Positions 1 to 8,985 of a DNA stretch of 64,000 nucleotides are shown piece by piece; the first letter of the stretch is position 1; the number at the start of each line of letters is the position of its first letter. The DNA comes from Streptomyces sp. NRRL WC-3626. Its GTDB lineage: Bacteria > Actinomycetota > Actinomycetes > Streptomycetales > Streptomycetaceae. The stretch is taken from assembly GCF_000718785.1 (NCBI RefSeq), contig NZ_JOCA01000011.1:62001-126000 (forward strand), in the 5' to 3' direction. The translations under genes and the position numbers were made by a program. The notes beneath the pieces are model-generated. The model searched no databases and was not told where the DNA came from. It saw nothing but the letters and a program-made list of their open reading frames with translations.

Positions 1-104
1 CCCGGCGGGGTTGCCGTGTCACGGGGCCGTGAGGTCCCGGTGCGGCCGTCCGCGGGGGTGGGTTCGCGCTCGCCCCGCTGGAGGGGGTGTCGCCGCGCCC
101 ACCG

Positions 105-146
105 GTGCCGCCACAGCGGCACGACCGCCCGCAGTCGGACGGGCGG
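105..146 (-). terminator. Tandem stem-loops downstream of the CNNM gene
   Basis: Two perfect 7-bp inverted repeats lie just past the stop codon of the gene ending at 157: GTGCCGC/GCGGCAC (105-122, 4-nt loop) and CCGCCCG/CGGGCGG (125-146). Neither has a T-run, which is usual for Streptomyces. They probably end the CNNM operon. I see no gene in 1-156; it could be the edge of a neighbouring unit outside the window. Confidence 0.45.
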
Positions 147-156
147 GTGCCAGTAG

Positions 157-1230
157 TCAGGCCAGGGCGTTCTCCTGGTCGCCGCTCGGTCTTGGGTGGG
201 TGAGGGTCACTTCTCGGTGGGCGGGGTCCCGGACCTCTCCCACCAGGAGTTCCAGGACGTCTTCCAGGGCCACCAGGCCCAGGACCTTGCCGGACGGGCC
301 GGCGACCTGGGCCAGGTGGGTGGCGGCCCGGCGCATCACCGTGAGGGCGTCGTCCAGGGGGAGTTCGGGCCGCAGGGTCGTCATCGGGCGCCACAGGTGC
401 TGCGGGACTGCGCGGTCGGAGTCCTCCAGGTCCAGTACGTCCTTGACGTGCAGGTAGCCCATGAAGGGCCCCCCGTCCGCGGCCACCGGGAAGCGGGAGT
501 ACCCGGTTCGGGCGGTCAGCTCGACGATCTGCCCCGGGGTGACCGCGGGCGTGACCGTCACCAGCGACTCCCGGCCGAGCAGGACGTCCGTCACCGGGCG
601 CGAACCCAGCTCCAGCGCGTCCTCCAGCCGCTCGGCCTCCTCGGGGTCGAGGAGACCGGCCTGGCCGGAGTCCTCCACCAGCCGGTTGAGCTGCTCGCTG
701 GTGAAGACGGCCTCGACCTCGTCCTTCGGCTCGACGCGGAACAGCCGCAGGATCGCCTGCGCGCAGGCGCCGAGCGCGATCGTGACCGGCTTGCACAGGC
801 GGGCGAACCAGACGAGTCCGGGGCTCAGCCACAGCGAGGCCTTCTCGGGGGCCGCCATCGCCAGGTTCTTCGGGACCATCTCGCCGATGACGAGGTGGAA
901 GAAGACGACCGCGGCGAGCGCGATGACGTAGCCGAGCGGGTGGATCATGCCGTGCGGCAGCTGCATCCACTCGAAGACCGGCTCCAGCAGCCGGGCGACC
1001 GTCGGTTCGGCGACCGCGCCCAGGGTCAGCGAGCAGACGGTGATGCCGAACTGGGCGGCCGCCATCATCTGCGGCAGATGCTCCAGGCCGTACAGCACCT
1101 GGCGGGCGCGGGTCGTGCCGAGCGGTTCGATCTGGCTGCGGCGTACCGAGACGAGCGCGAACTCGGCGCCGACGAAGAAGCCGTTGGCGAGCACGAGCAG
1201 CGCGGCGAAGAGGAGTTGCAGCAGGCTCAT
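157..1230 (-). CDS. CNNM/CorC-type hemolysin family membrane protein (357 aa)
   Basis: Second gene of a CNNM pair. The N-terminal DUF21/CNNM membrane domain begins with MSLLQLLFAALLVLANGFF and holds three to four hydrophobic segments up to about residue 150. A cytoplasmic CBS-pair region follows (PVTDVLLGRESLVTV, then GYLHVKDVLDLED and GLVALEDVLELLVGE). The family is linked to magnesium/cobalt homeostasis, and the 'hemolysin' label is historical. The C-terminus is short and lacks a clear CorC_HlyC domain, unlike the upstream paralogue. The ATG at 1228-1230 overlaps the stop of the upstream gene by 4 bp, implying translational coupling. A longer frame upstream exists but the family N-terminus fixes this start. 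The substrate cannot be told from sequence. Confidence 0.85.
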   Translation of the reverse strand: MSLLQLLFAALLVLANGFFVGAEFALVSVRRSQIEPLGTTRARQVLYGLEHLPQMMAAAQFGITVCSLTLGAVAEPTVARLLEPVFEWMQLPHGMIHPLGYVIALAAVVFFHLVIGEMVPKNLAMAAPEKASLWLSPGLVWFARLCKPVTIALGACAQAILRLFRVEPKDEVEAVFTSEQLNRLVEDSGQAGLLDPEEAERLEDALELGSRPVTDVLLGRESLVTVTPAVTPGQIVELTARTGYSRFPVAADGGPFMGYLHVKDVLDLEDSDRAVPQHLWRPMTTLRPELPLDDALTVMRRAATHLAQVAGPSGKVLGLVALEDVLELLVGEVRDPAHREVTLTHPRPSGDQENALA

Positions 1231-2558
1231 CCGGCCACCTCCACGAGCGGCAGCGGGGCCGTCCTGACCAGACGGACGCGTTCGGCGCGGTAGTGGCCGA
1301 CGCTGCGCACCGACAGGCGCCAGCCCGGCAGTTCCGCGTGGTCGCCGACGGCCGGGATCCGGCCGAGCAGATCGGCGACGAGGCCGGCGACCGTCTCGTA
1401 CGGGCCCTCGGGCGCTTCCAGGCCTATGCGGAGCAGGATGTCGACCCGGACTCCGCCGTCCACGTCCCAGGCGGGGTTGCCGTCCTCGGGCGGGGCGGGG
1501 GCGAGTTCGGGGACGTCCAGTCCGTCGTGCTCGTCGCGCACCTCGCCGACGATCTCCTCGACGATGTCCTCCAGGGTGACGACGCCGGCCGTGCCGCCGT
1601 ACTCGTCGACGACGACCGCGATGGGCTGCTCGCTGCGCAGCCGGGTGAGCAGCGGCCGTACGGGGAGGGTCTCGGGGACGAGCAGCGCCGGGCGGGCGAT
1701 ACGGCCCACGGGGGTGCGCAGCCGGTCGCGCACGGACACCGCGAGGGCGTCCTTGAGGTGCACCATGCCGACGATCTCGTCGATCCGCTCCCGGTAGACG
1801 GGGAAGCGGGACAGTCCGGTGGCCCGGGTCAGGTTGACCACGTCCTCGGCGGTCGCCGAGGAGTGCAGGGCGCTGACCTTCACGCGCGGGGTCATGACGT
1901 GCTGTGCGGTGAGTTCGCCGAGGGACAGGGTGCGGACGAAGAGGTCCGCGGTGTCCTGTTCCAGGGCGCCGGCCCGGGCCGAGTGCCGGGCCAGGGAGAC
2001 GAGTTCGCCGGGGGTGCGGGCGGAGGCCAGTTCCTCGGTGGGCTCGATGCCCAGGGACCGCACCAGCCGGTTCGCCACGGCGTTCAGCCCGGCGATGACC
2101 GGGCGGAACAGCCGGGCGAACCCGTGCTGCGGGCCGGCCACGAAGCGGGCGACCTGCAGCGGGCGGGAGACGGCCCAGTTCTTGGGCACGAGTTCGCCGA
2201 TCACCATCTGCACGGCGGAGGCGAGCAGCATGCCCACGACCACGGAGACACCGGAGACGGCGCCCCCGGGGACGCCGATGCCGGTGAAGGGGCCGCGCAG
2301 CAGGCCGGCGAGCGCCGGTTCGGCGAGCATGCCGACGACGAGGGAGGTGATGGTGATGCCGAGCTGGGTGCCGGAGAGCTGGAAGGACAGCTCCCTGAGC
2401 GACTCGACGACACGTCGGGCGCGCCGGTCGCCGGCCGCGGCGGCCCGTTCGGCGTCCGGTCGCTCGACGGTGACCAGGCCGAACTCGGCGGCCACGAAGA
2501 AGCCGTTGGCCAGGATCAGCAGGAAGGCGGCTGCGAGGAGCAGCAGGGGGGTGGTCAT
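1227..2558 (-). CDS. CNNM/CorC-type hemolysin family membrane protein (443 aa)
   Basis: First gene of the CNNM pair. It starts MTTPLLLLAAAFLLILANGFF, has a DUF21/CNNM transmembrane domain to about residue 200 (including GTQLGITITSLVVGMLAEPAL), then two CBS motifs (VMTPRVKVSALHS; GMVHLKDALAVS; AVVVDEYGGTAGVVTLEDI) and a C-terminal CorC_HlyC domain from about residue 350. The VVDEYGGTAGVVTLEDIVEE signature is typical of CorC proteins proposed to act in Mg/Co efflux. It is full length. The stop overlaps the start of the second paralogue (ATGA). The two genes probably work as a heteromeric pair, which is inference from the fixed adjacency. Confidence 0.88.
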   Translation of the reverse strand: MTTPLLLLAAAFLLILANGFFVAAEFGLVTVERPDAERAAAAGDRRARRVVESLRELSFQLSGTQLGITITSLVVGMLAEPALAGLLRGPFTGIGVPGGAVSGVSVVVGMLLASAVQMVIGELVPKNWAVSRPLQVARFVAGPQHGFARLFRPVIAGLNAVANRLVRSLGIEPTEELASARTPGELVSLARHSARAGALEQDTADLFVRTLSLGELTAQHVMTPRVKVSALHSSATAEDVVNLTRATGLSRFPVYRERIDEIVGMVHLKDALAVSVRDRLRTPVGRIARPALLVPETLPVRPLLTRLRSEQPIAVVVDEYGGTAGVVTLEDIVEEIVGEVRDEHDGLDVPELAPAPPEDGNPAWDVDGGVRVDILLRIGLEAPEGPYETVAGLVADLLGRIPAVGDHAELPGWRLSVRSVGHYRAERVRLVRTAPLPLVEVAG

Positions 2559-2826
2559 GATGCCGCCGCCTCCGCATGCGCGCGGACCGCTGGGAGCGGG
2601 TCGGCGCTATGTCGGCAGGGGGCGGCGCAGGTACTACAGGACGATCCGTCCATCGCCGGAGAGGGTCACTCCTCGGGTAGCTGGAGCCCCTGGGCTCCGG
2701 GCGGGGCGGCAGGGGCGGAGGCGCTGTCGGCGCGCCTCCGCACACCAGATTAATCAAGACAAGGGCGACTGCGGCAGGTGGAGGTGCCGGACGCTTCCCG
2801 GAGCGGGTCCCAAAAGCGCCCCTGAG

Positions 2827-3288
2827 TCAGTTCCCGGGTGCCTCGGGTCCGGCGCTGGAGCGCGTCTCGGCGAGTGCCCGCAGAGCCCTCGCGTCGGCGA
2901 TGGCCTGCTGTTTGGCGATGCCGGGCTGGATGCCGAGCGCGGGCAGGCTGGTGCCGTCGCTGAGGTCGAGGAAGACCCAGGGGTCACCGGGACGGAGGTT
3001 CACCCGGAGGATCTCCGCCCAGTCCAGGCGGCGCCGGCTCACGATGTTGACGACGGTGACGCCGCTCTCGTCGGCGACGACCTTCGGGCGGGCGAGCAGG
3101 AACAGCACGCCGGCCAGCAGCGCGGCGGTGAACACGAAACTGATCCGCTCCCCCCCGCTGAGCTGCTCCAGCAGCAGCGCGATCAGCGTGATGACCACGA
3201 AGAGCGCGACGCCGGCGGTGAGCAGCACCGCGCGGGTGCGGCCGGGGCGGAACGTGACGGGCAGCTGGGCCGGGGTGGCGTCCGACAT
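2827..3288 (-). CDS. PH-domain membrane protein (153 aa)
   Basis: Small membrane protein. Two hydrophobic segments (residues about 18-38, AVLLTAGVALFVVITLIALLL, and about 48-65) are followed by a bacterial PH-like domain containing VVADESGVTVVNIVSRRRLDWAEI and RPGDPWVFLDLSDGTSLP. It lies 20 bp downstream of hisG on the same strand, so it is probably the last gene of the rib-his transcript. Function unknown; no catalytic motif is visible. ATG at 3286-3288. The 268-bp gap beyond it (2559-2826) shows no gene. Confidence 0.75.
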   Translation of the reverse strand: MSDATPAQLPVTFRPGRTRAVLLTAGVALFVVITLIALLLEQLSGGERISFVFTAALLAGVLFLLARPKVVADESGVTVVNIVSRRRLDWAEILRVNLRPGDPWVFLDLSDGTSLPALGIQPGIAKQQAIADARALRALAETRSSAGPEAPGN

Positions 3289-3308
3289 GGTGGTGGTCCG
3301 GGTCCCGG

Positions 3309-4157
3309 TCAGAGGCGGCAGGCGTGGATGGCCGTGGTGAGGATGGCACGGGCGCCGATGTCGTACAGATCGTCCATGATCCGCTGGGCCTCCTTGGAGG
3401 GGACCATGGCGCGGACGGCGACCCAGCCCTCGTTGTGCAGCGGGGACACGGTCGGGGACTCGAGGCCCGGGGTGAGGGCGACGGCCTTCTCGAGCTGTTC
3501 GACGCGGCAGTCGTAGTCCATCATCACGTACGTCCGGGCGACGAGGACGCCCTGGAGGCGGCGCAGGAACTGCCGCACCTTGGGTTCCTCGCCGTCCGCG
3601 CCGGTACGGCGGATGACGACGGCCTCGGACTTCATGATGGGCTCGCCCACCACCTCGAGTCCGGCGTTGCGCAGCGAGGTGCCGGTCTCGACGACGTCCG
3701 CGATGACCTGGGCGACACCGAGCTGGATGGCGGTCTCGACGGCGCCGTCGAGGTGGACGACGGAGGCGTCGACGCCGCCGTCGGCGAGGTGTGCGGCGAC
3801 GATGCCCTCGTAGGAGGTGGCGATCGTCTTGCCCGTCAGGTCCGCCAGGCTGTCGATGGTGCCGGGCTTGGTGGCGTAGTGGAAGGTGGAGCGGGCGAAG
3901 CCGAGGGGGAGGATCTCCTCGGCGTCGGCGCCGGAGTCGATCAGCAGATCGCGGCCGGTGATGCCGATGTCGAGCTGCCCGGAGGCGACGTAGATGGCGA
4001 TGTCGCGGGGGCGGAGGTAGAAGAACTCGACCTCGTTGGTCGGGTCGACGGTGCGCAGTTCCTTGGATTCGCGGCGCTGCCGGTAGCCGGCCTCATGCAG
4101 CATCTCCCCCGCGGGGCCTGACAGGGAACCCTTGTTGGGGACGGCGATGCGCAGCAT
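3309..4157 (-). CDS. hisG: ATP phosphoribosyltransferase, long form
   Basis: Catalyses the first step of histidine biosynthesis, joining ATP and PRPP. At 282 aa it is the long, hexameric form with a C-terminal ACT-like regulatory domain (about residues 205-282, VARTYVMMDYDCRVEQLEKA to AILTTAIHACRL) that binds histidine. The N-terminus MLRIAVPNKGSLSGPAGEML and the PRPP-binding stretch ATSYEGIVAAHLADGGVDASVVHLDGAVE (around residues 113-140) are diagnostic. It follows hisE by 47 bp in the FMN-riboswitch-led run, so the first two histidine steps sit behind riboflavin genes. Feedback inhibition by histidine is expected from the family. Confidence 0.97.
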   Translation of the reverse strand: MLRIAVPNKGSLSGPAGEMLHEAGYRQRRESKELRTVDPTNEVEFFYLRPRDIAIYVASGQLDIGITGRDLLIDSGADAEEILPLGFARSTFHYATKPGTIDSLADLTGKTIATSYEGIVAAHLADGGVDASVVHLDGAVETAIQLGVAQVIADVVETGTSLRNAGLEVVGEPIMKSEAVVIRRTGADGEEPKVRQFLRRLQGVLVARTYVMMDYDCRVEQLEKAVALTPGLESPTVSPLHNEGWVAVRAMVPSKEAQRIMDDLYDIGARAILTTAIHACRL

Positions 4158-4204
4158 GAGGTCGGCTTCCTTCGTGTGGTGGGTGGTGTGGCGGGGGTGG
4201 GGAT

Positions 4205-4477
4205 CTACAGGTGGGCGTAGACGTCGTCGAGGGAGATGCCGCGGGCGACCATCATCACCTGGACGTGGTACAGCAGCTGCGAGATCTCCTCGGCGGCCGC
4301 CTCCTTGCCCTCGTACTCGGCGGCCATCCAGACCTCGGCGGCCTCCTCGACGACCTTCTTGCCGATGGTATGGACGCCCTTGCCCACCAGTTCGGCGGTG
4401 CGGGAGGTGGCGGGATCGCCGTGGGCGGCCTTGTGCTGGAGCTCGGTGAAGAGCTCCTCGAACGTCTTCTTGGACAT
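4205..4477 (-). CDS. hisE: Phosphoribosyl-ATP pyrophosphohydrolase
   Basis: Second step of histidine biosynthesis, hydrolysing PR-ATP to PR-AMP. The 90-residue protein is a stand-alone HisE (not fused to HisI): [20 protein letters not shown], then the acidic motif [20 protein letters not shown] whose Glu residues bind magnesium, and [13 protein letters not shown]. The start at 4477 is the only one giving the family N-terminus; upstream in-frame codons run into the intergenic region. It is 34 bp downstream of ribH and 47 bp upstream of hisG. Confidence 0.95.
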   Translation of the reverse strand: MSKKTFEELFTELQHKAAHGDPATSRTAELVGKGVHTIGKKVVEEAAEVWMAAEYEGKEAAAEEISQLLYHVQVMMVARGISLDDVYAHL

Positions 4478-4511
4478 GGTGGTCCTCACCCTACGCGCTG
4501 ACGGGGTCTGC

Positions 4512-4997
4512 TCACCGCCAGGGTTCGGATACTGAACGCAGGCAGGCCGCGGTCGCCACCGCCGCGGTGACGGCCTCGTGCCCCTTGTCCTCGCTGGAGC
4601 CGGGCAGTCCGGCGCGGTCGAGGGCCTGCTGCTCGTCGTCACAGGTGAGCAGGCCGAATCCGACGGGGACGCCGGTGTCGACCGAGACCTGGGTGAGGCC
4701 CTGGGTGACGCCCTGGCACACGTAGTCGAAGTGGGGTGTGCCGCCCCGGATGACGACGCCGAGGGCGACGACCGCGTCGTAGCCCCGGCCGGCCAGGACC
4801 TTGGCGACGACGGGGAGTTCCCAGCTGCCGGGGACCCGGAGCAGGGTCGGTTCGTCGATGCCGAGGTCGTGCAGGGCGCGCAGGGCGCCGTCGACCAGTC
4901 CGTCCATCACCTTCTCGTGCCACTGTGCGGCGATGACGGCGACCCGCAGGTCGCCCACGTCGCGTACGGACAGTTCCGGTGCACCCTTGCCGCTCAC
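4512..4997 (-). CDS. ribH: 6,7-dimethyl-8-ribityllumazine synthase
   Basis: Penultimate riboflavin step: condenses 5-amino-6-ribitylaminouracil with 3,4-dihydroxybutanone 4-phosphate. The 161-aa protein shows the lumazine synthase core [19 protein letters not shown] with the catalytic His of the HFDYVC segment, and [22 protein letters not shown] near the C-terminus. The start is GTG at 4995-4997. It lies 21 bp after ribAB and is followed by hisE. Expected to form a 60-mer or pentamer cage as in the family. Confidence 0.97.
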   Translation of the reverse strand: MSGKGAPELSVRDVGDLRVAVIAAQWHEKVMDGLVDGALRALHDLGIDEPTLLRVPGSWELPVVAKVLAGRGYDAVVALGVVIRGGTPHFDYVCQGVTQGLTQVSVDTGVPVGFGLLTCDDEQQALDRAGLPGSSEDKGHEAVTAAVATAACLRSVSEPWR

Positions 4998-5018
4998 GTC
5001 TCTCCTCGGTCGTTCTCG

Positions 5019-6308
5019 TTACTGGTTGCCGCAGGCGGGCACGGTCGGCGTGTCCAGCCAGGGCAGGTCGTGGCCCATCCGGTCCCGCTTGGTGCGCAGG
5101 TAGCGGAGGTTGTGCTCGCCCGCGGTGACGGGCATCGGCTCACGGCCGGTGACCTCGATGCCGTGGCGGACGAGCGCGTCCGACTTGTCGGGGTTGTTGG
5201 TCATCAGGCGGACGCTGCGGACGCCGAGGTCGGCGAGGATCTGCGCGCCGGCGCCGTAGTCGCGGGCGTCGGCGGGCAGGCCGAGTTCGAGGTTGGCGTC
5301 GAGGGTGTCCCGGCCGCGTTCCTGGAGTTCGTAGGCGCGCAGTTTGGACATCAGGCCGATGCCGCGCCCTTCGTGGCCGCGCAGGTAGACGACGATGCCC
5401 CGGTCCTCGGCCTGGACGCGGTCCAGGGAGGCGTCGAGCTGGGGGCCGCAGTCGCAGCGCTGGGAGCCGAAGATGTCGCCGGTGAGGCATTCGGAGTGGA
5501 CGCGGACGAGGACGTCCTCGCCGTCCGCGATGTCGCCGTGGACGAGGGCGACGTGTTCGACGCCGTCGGCGGTGGAGCGGTAGCCGTATGCGGTGAAGAC
5601 GCCGTGGGAGGTGGGCAGCCGGACCTCGGCCTCGCGGCGGACGGTGGGTTCGGCGGAGCGGCGGTAGGCGATCAGGTCCGCGATGGAGATGATCGTCAGG
5701 CCGTGCTTGCGGGCGAACGGGATCAGTTCGGGCAGCCGCAGCATGGTGCCGTCCTCGCCGGCGATCTCGACGATGGCGCCGGCCGGGCGCAGTCCGGCGA
5801 GGCGGGCGAGGTCGACGGCGGCCTCGGTGTGGCCGTCGCGCACGAGGACGCCGCCGGGGCGGGCGCGCAGCGGGAAGACGTGGCCGGGGCGGACGAGGTC
5901 GGCCGGTTCGGCGGTGCCGCCGGCGAGCAGCCGGAGCGTGGTGGCGCGGTCGGCGGCGGAGATTCCGGTGGTCACGCCGTGGGCGGCGGAGGCGTCGACG
6001 GAGACGGTGAACGCGGTCTTCATGGACTCGGTGTTGTCGTCGACCATCTGCGGGAGGCGCAGCCGGTCCAGTTCACCGCCCTCCATGGGGGCGCAGATCA
6101 GACCGCGGCACTCGCTCATCATGAAGGCGACGATCTCGGGGGTGGCCTTCTCGGCGGCGATGACGAGGTCGCCCTCGTTCTCGCGGTCCTCGTCGTCGAC
6201 GACCACGACGGGGCGGCCGGCCGCGATGTCGGCGATGGCCTGCTCGACGGGGTCGAGGGTGAGGTCCTCGGCGCCTTCGGTGCTGTAGAGGATCGGTGCC
6301 GCGGTCAT
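5019..6308 (-). CDS. ribAB: Bifunctional 3,4-dihydroxy-2-butanone-4-phosphate synthase / GTP cyclohydrolase II
   Basis: Makes both precursors of lumazine. The N-terminal RibB domain (residues about 15-215) has [20 protein letters not shown] and the [24 protein letters not shown] region with metal/substrate ligands. The C-terminal RibA domain (about 220-429) carries the zinc cysteines in [21 protein letters not shown] and the GTP-binding [19 protein letters not shown]. The 429-aa length is normal for the fusion. The ATG at 6306-6308 overlaps the end of ribM by 4 bp. Controlled together with ribE by the FMN riboswitch at 7708-7836. Confidence 0.97.
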   Translation of the reverse strand: MTAAPILYSTEGAEDLTLDPVEQAIADIAAGRPVVVVDDEDRENEGDLVIAAEKATPEIVAFMMSECRGLICAPMEGGELDRLRLPQMVDDNTESMKTAFTVSVDASAAHGVTTGISAADRATTLRLLAGGTAEPADLVRPGHVFPLRARPGGVLVRDGHTEAAVDLARLAGLRPAGAIVEIAGEDGTMLRLPELIPFARKHGLTIISIADLIAYRRSAEPTVRREAEVRLPTSHGVFTAYGYRSTADGVEHVALVHGDIADGEDVLVRVHSECLTGDIFGSQRCDCGPQLDASLDRVQAEDRGIVVYLRGHEGRGIGLMSKLRAYELQERGRDTLDANLELGLPADARDYGAGAQILADLGVRSVRLMTNNPDKSDALVRHGIEVTGREPMPVTAGEHNLRYLRTKRDRMGHDLPWLDTPTVPACGNQ

Positions 6309-6949
6309 GCGGGGGCTCCCTTCAGGGCGGGCCGCGCGTCCTCGCGGGAGCGCAGCCACCAGTCGCGCATGCCCCACAGGACGAGCGCGCCGTAGATGAC
6401 GTAGACGAAGCCGGAGAAGGCGAAGCCGTTGGCGAAGTTCAGGGGGACGCCGACGAGGTCGACGAGCAGCCAGGCGAACCAGAACTCGACCATGCCGCGG
6501 GCCTGGGCGTACATGGCGACGACGGTGCCGACGAAGATGTACGCGTCCGGCCAGGCATCCCAGGACAGGGACGGGTAGAGGGTGAACAGCCCGCCGACCG
6601 CGAGGGTGCCGACGGCGGCGGCGCCCACGAGGAGAACGCGTTCGCGGTTGGTCGCGAACCGTACGGCGACGGAGCCGTCCTGGGCCTGCCCCCGGCCGCG
6701 GTTCCACTGCCAAAAGCCCCAGGCGGCGACGAGCATGACGACGACCTGCTTGCCGGCGCTGCCGGAGAGGTGGGCGGTGGAGAAGGCGGCGAAGAGAACG
6801 AGCCCGGAGACGAACTGGGCGGGCCAGGTCCAGATGGACCGGCGCCAGCCGAGGGCGAGGGCGATCAGCCCGATCACGTTGCCGATCATGTCCGACCACT
6901 TGATGTGCTGGTCGAAGAGGGTGAACGCCTCGGAGTTGAGCCAGTTCAC
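6305..6949 (-). CDS. ribM: Riboflavin transporter of the PnuC/RibM family
   Basis: Integral membrane protein of 214 aa with about seven hydrophobic stretches (for example [90 protein letters not shown]). The family is PnuC-like, often named nicotinamide mononucleotide transporter. Position inside an FMN-riboswitch operon between ribE and ribAB matches RibM of Streptomyces davawensis, a facilitator for riboflavin and roseoflavin. GTG start at 6947-6949 overlaps the ribE stop; its own stop overlaps ribAB. The riboflavin assignment rests on context. Confidence 0.88.
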   Translation of the reverse strand: MNWLNSEAFTLFDQHIKWSDMIGNVIGLIALALGWRRSIWTWPAQFVSGLVLFAAFSTAHLSGSAGKQVVVMLVAAWGFWQWNRGRGQAQDGSVAVRFATNRERVLLVGAAAVGTLAVGGLFTLYPSLSWDAWPDAYIFVGTVVAMYAQARGMVEFWFAWLLVDLVGVPLNFANGFAFSGFVYVIYGALVLWGMRDWWLRSREDARPALKGAPA

Positions 6950-7560
6950 CGGGCCGTCCCCTCACCGACGGCGCGGTCGCCGAGCATCCGCTCGACGTAC
7001 TTGGCGATGACGTCCACCTCGAGGTTGACCGGGTCGCCGGGCTGCTTGATGCCGAGCGTGGTCAGGGCGAGGGTGGTCGGGATCAGGCTGACGGTGAAGA
7101 AGTCGGCCGCGGCGTCGACGACGGTGAGGCTGATGCCGTCGACGGTGATGGAGCCCTTCTCCACGACGTAGCGGGAGAGGTCGGCGGGGAGGGAGATCTT
7201 CACGATCTCCCAGTGCTCCGACGGCTCGCGTCCGAGGATCTCGCCGGTGCCGTCGACGTGTCCCTGCACGATGTGGCCGCCGAGGCGGGAGCCGACGGCC
7301 GTGGGGCGTTCGAGGTTGACGCGGGAGCCGATGGCGAGGGCGCCGAGGCTGGAGCGCTTCAGGGTCTCGGCCATGACGTCGGCGGTGAACTCGTCGCCTT
7401 CGTGTTCGACGACGGTGAGGCAGACGCCGTTGACGGCGATGGAGTCGCCGTGCTTCGCGCCTTCGGTGACGACGGGGCCGCGCAGCCGGAAGCGACAGGC
7501 GTCGTCGAGGTTCTCGACGGCGGTGATCTCGCCCAGCTCTTCGACGATTCCGGTGAACAC
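6946..7560 (-). CDS. ribE: Riboflavin synthase, alpha chain
   Basis: Final step: dismutation of two lumazines to riboflavin. The 204-aa protein has the two tandem lumazine-binding repeats, the first starting [17 protein letters not shown] with NGVCLTVV, the second with [13 protein letters not shown] and [14 protein letters not shown]. The start is GTG at 7558-7560, chosen because the family begins MFTGIVE and because AGGAGGA lies 8 nt upstream; in-frame extension would run into the riboswitch leader. First gene of the rib-his run. In-frame GTGA overlap with ribM. Confidence 0.96.
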   Translation of the reverse strand: MFTGIVEELGEITAVENLDDACRFRLRGPVVTEGAKHGDSIAVNGVCLTVVEHEGDEFTADVMAETLKRSSLGALAIGSRVNLERPTAVGSRLGGHIVQGHVDGTGEILGREPSEHWEIVKISLPADLSRYVVEKGSITVDGISLTVVDAAADFFTVSLIPTTLALTTLGIKQPGDPVNLEVDVIAKYVERMLGDRAVGEGTAR

Positions 7561-7707
7561 TTCCCGGGTCCTCCTGCCTCTTCGGGCACGGACTCCGGGG
7601 CTGTCGATGACGACAGAAACCGCGGGTGAGGACACCGGGAGCGACGCCGGACAGGGTCCGCCTCGACGGCGAACCGGTACGGCGGCGCGCATGGATGCCC
7701 GCCCGCC

Positions 7708-7836
7708 GCGCACTGCCTCCCATCCGGACTTTAACCGTCGGTCCAGGAATTTCACCTGGTCAACCGGCCGCTGGAGGCGACCGGGTCGCGGACTGTAACC
7801 GCCGGTTCGGACTTTCACCGACCCCGGAGTGCGCTG
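7708..7836 (-). ncRNA. FMN riboswitch (RFN element) of the rib operon
   Basis: Read on the minus strand, the segment contains the hallmark RFN blocks: GGGGTCGGTGAAAGTCCG, ACCGGCGGTTACAGTCCGCG, GGTGAAATTCCTGGACCGAC and GGTTAAAGTCCGGATGGGAG, closed by a P1 stem formed by GCGCACT near 7830-7836 and AGTGCGC near 7708-7714. It lies 147 nt upstream of ribE, whose leader (7561-7707) I could not fold into a convincing terminator; control may be on translation through the AGGAGGA site. FMN binding is expected to switch the operon off. Confidence 0.96.
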
Positions 7837-7987
7837 CTACTGGTACAGGGCCAGTGTGCCACGGCCGGCCGCCCTCCATACGGGCGATGGGTGTGGAGTG
7901 GCTCACAAGGGGTGACACGGGCGCTGCCGTGCGTGGTGCGGGGGCAACTCCCCTACCGTGCCCCGCCCTTGTTGGTCCATACCTATT

Positions 7988-8009
7988 GACCACTGTGGTC
8001 TAGTCCATT
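7988..8009 (+). promoter_or_regulatory. DasR-like (dre) operator, apparently orphan
   Basis: The 16-mer TGTGGTCTAGTCCATT (7994-8009) matches the DasR response element AGTGGTCTAGACCACT at 13 of 16 positions, including TGGTCTAG intact. It overlaps a perfect palindrome GACCAC-T-GTGGTC (7988-8000). DasR is the N-acetylglucosamine-responsive GntR repressor of chitin genes. No chitin gene is present nearby: the box lies between the rib leader and the NAD(P)-binding gene at 8192. The remainder of 7840-8190 shows no gene. Confidence 0.5.
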
Positions 8010-8191
8010 TAATGTCGGCGCCGACTCCTGGCGAGCACCACAGACCGGCCCGGCGGCGGTGAAGACGGCCCTTGCCCGCCGCCGGGTCCCACCATGCCCG
8101 GATGCGCCCGGTGCCGGACCCGGCGAAGCTGGATCCCGTACGGGGCGGGTCGGCCGATCCGTCCCGCCGGTGTCCGAAGGGACGGCACGAC

Positions 8192-8947
8192 ATGACCACG
8201 ATCCTGGTGACCGGCGGCACCGGCACGCTCGGCCGGCATGTCGCCGAACGGCTGCGCACGGACGGGCACGAGGTGCGGGTGCTCAGCAGGCACAGCCGTC
8301 CGTACGCCGTCGACCTGCGGGAAGGCGGGGGTGAGCTCGGCGCCGCCGTCACGGGCGTGGACACGATCGTGCACTGTGCGACGTCCGCCCGCGGTGGCGA
8401 CGAGACGGCCGCGCGGAATCTGATCGCGGCGGCGCGGCGGGCCGGGGTGGGGCACCTGGCGTACATCTCGATCGTGGGTGTCGACCGGGTGCCGTACGGC
8501 TACTACAAGTCCAAGCTCGCCGTGGAGCGGCTGGTGGAGGAGTCGGGGCTGGGCTGGACGGTGCTGCGTGCGACCCAGTTCCACGATCTGGTGTTCAGGG
8601 TTCTGCGGGGGATGGCGAAGCTGCCGGTCGTGCTGCTGCCGGCCCGGGTGAAGGATCAGCCGGTCGATGTACGGGAGGTGGCGGAACGTCTGGCCGAGCT
8701 GGCGCAGGGGGCGCCGGCGGGGCGGGTCGACGACATGGGCGGTCCCGAGATCCGCACGTTCGACTCCCTGGCTCGCGCGTATCTGAAGGCGGCGGGGCGG
8801 CACCGGCCGGTGGTCAAGGTGCCGCTGCGCGGGGCGGCCTACGACGCGTTCCGTACCGGCCATCACCTGGCTCCGCACCATGCGGTGGGCAGGGCGACGT
8901 TCGACGAGTACCTGACGTCCCACGTCGCCCGGCCGGCAGCTCGCTGA
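8192..8947 (+). CDS. NAD(P)-binding SDR/NmrA-like oxidoreductase (251 aa)
   Basis: Starts MTTILVTGGTGTLGRHVAERL with the glycine-rich Rossmann motif TGGTGTLG (residues 7-14), followed by HCATSARGGDETAARNLIAAA and a GYYKSKLAVERLVEESGLGWTVLRATQFH segment typical of atypical short-chain dehydrogenases (NmrA/HSCARG-like). No classic YxxxK catalytic pair in the usual spacing, although YYKSK resembles it. Start at 8192 gives the family N-terminus directly at the Rossmann fold; upstream codons would add about 40 residues of unlikely sequence. Probable sugar-epimerase-like or redox-sensing protein; substrate unknown. Stands alone on the plus strand. Confidence 0.8.
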   Translation: MTTILVTGGTGTLGRHVAERLRTDGHEVRVLSRHSRPYAVDLREGGGELGAAVTGVDTIVHCATSARGGDETAARNLIAAARRAGVGHLAYISIVGVDRVPYGYYKSKLAVERLVEESGLGWTVLRATQFHDLVFRVLRGMAKLPVVLLPARVKDQPVDVREVAERLAELAQGAPAGRVDDMGGPEIRTFDSLARAYLKAAGRHRPVVKVPLRGAAYDAFRTGHHLAPHHAVGRATFDEYLTSHVARPAAR

Positions 8948-8950
8948 ACC

Positions 8951-8971
8951 CCGGGGGGTTCGCCCCCCCGG
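8951..8971. terminator. GC-rich stem-loop between convergent genes
   Basis: CCGGGGGG (8951-8958) pairs perfectly with CCCCCCGG (8964-8971) around a TTCGC loop, immediately after the stop of the oxidoreductase. Likely terminator for it and possibly for the convergent ROK gene. No T-run. Confidence 0.55.
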
Positions 8972-8985
8972 CGCCCCGCCCCGGA

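Noticed and set aside
5019..7200. Long open frames on the plus strand opposite ribAB, ribM and ribE
   Set aside because: They follow the GC-frame pattern of high-GC DNA and have Gly/Ala/Asp-rich sequence with no family features; the minus-strand genes are certain.
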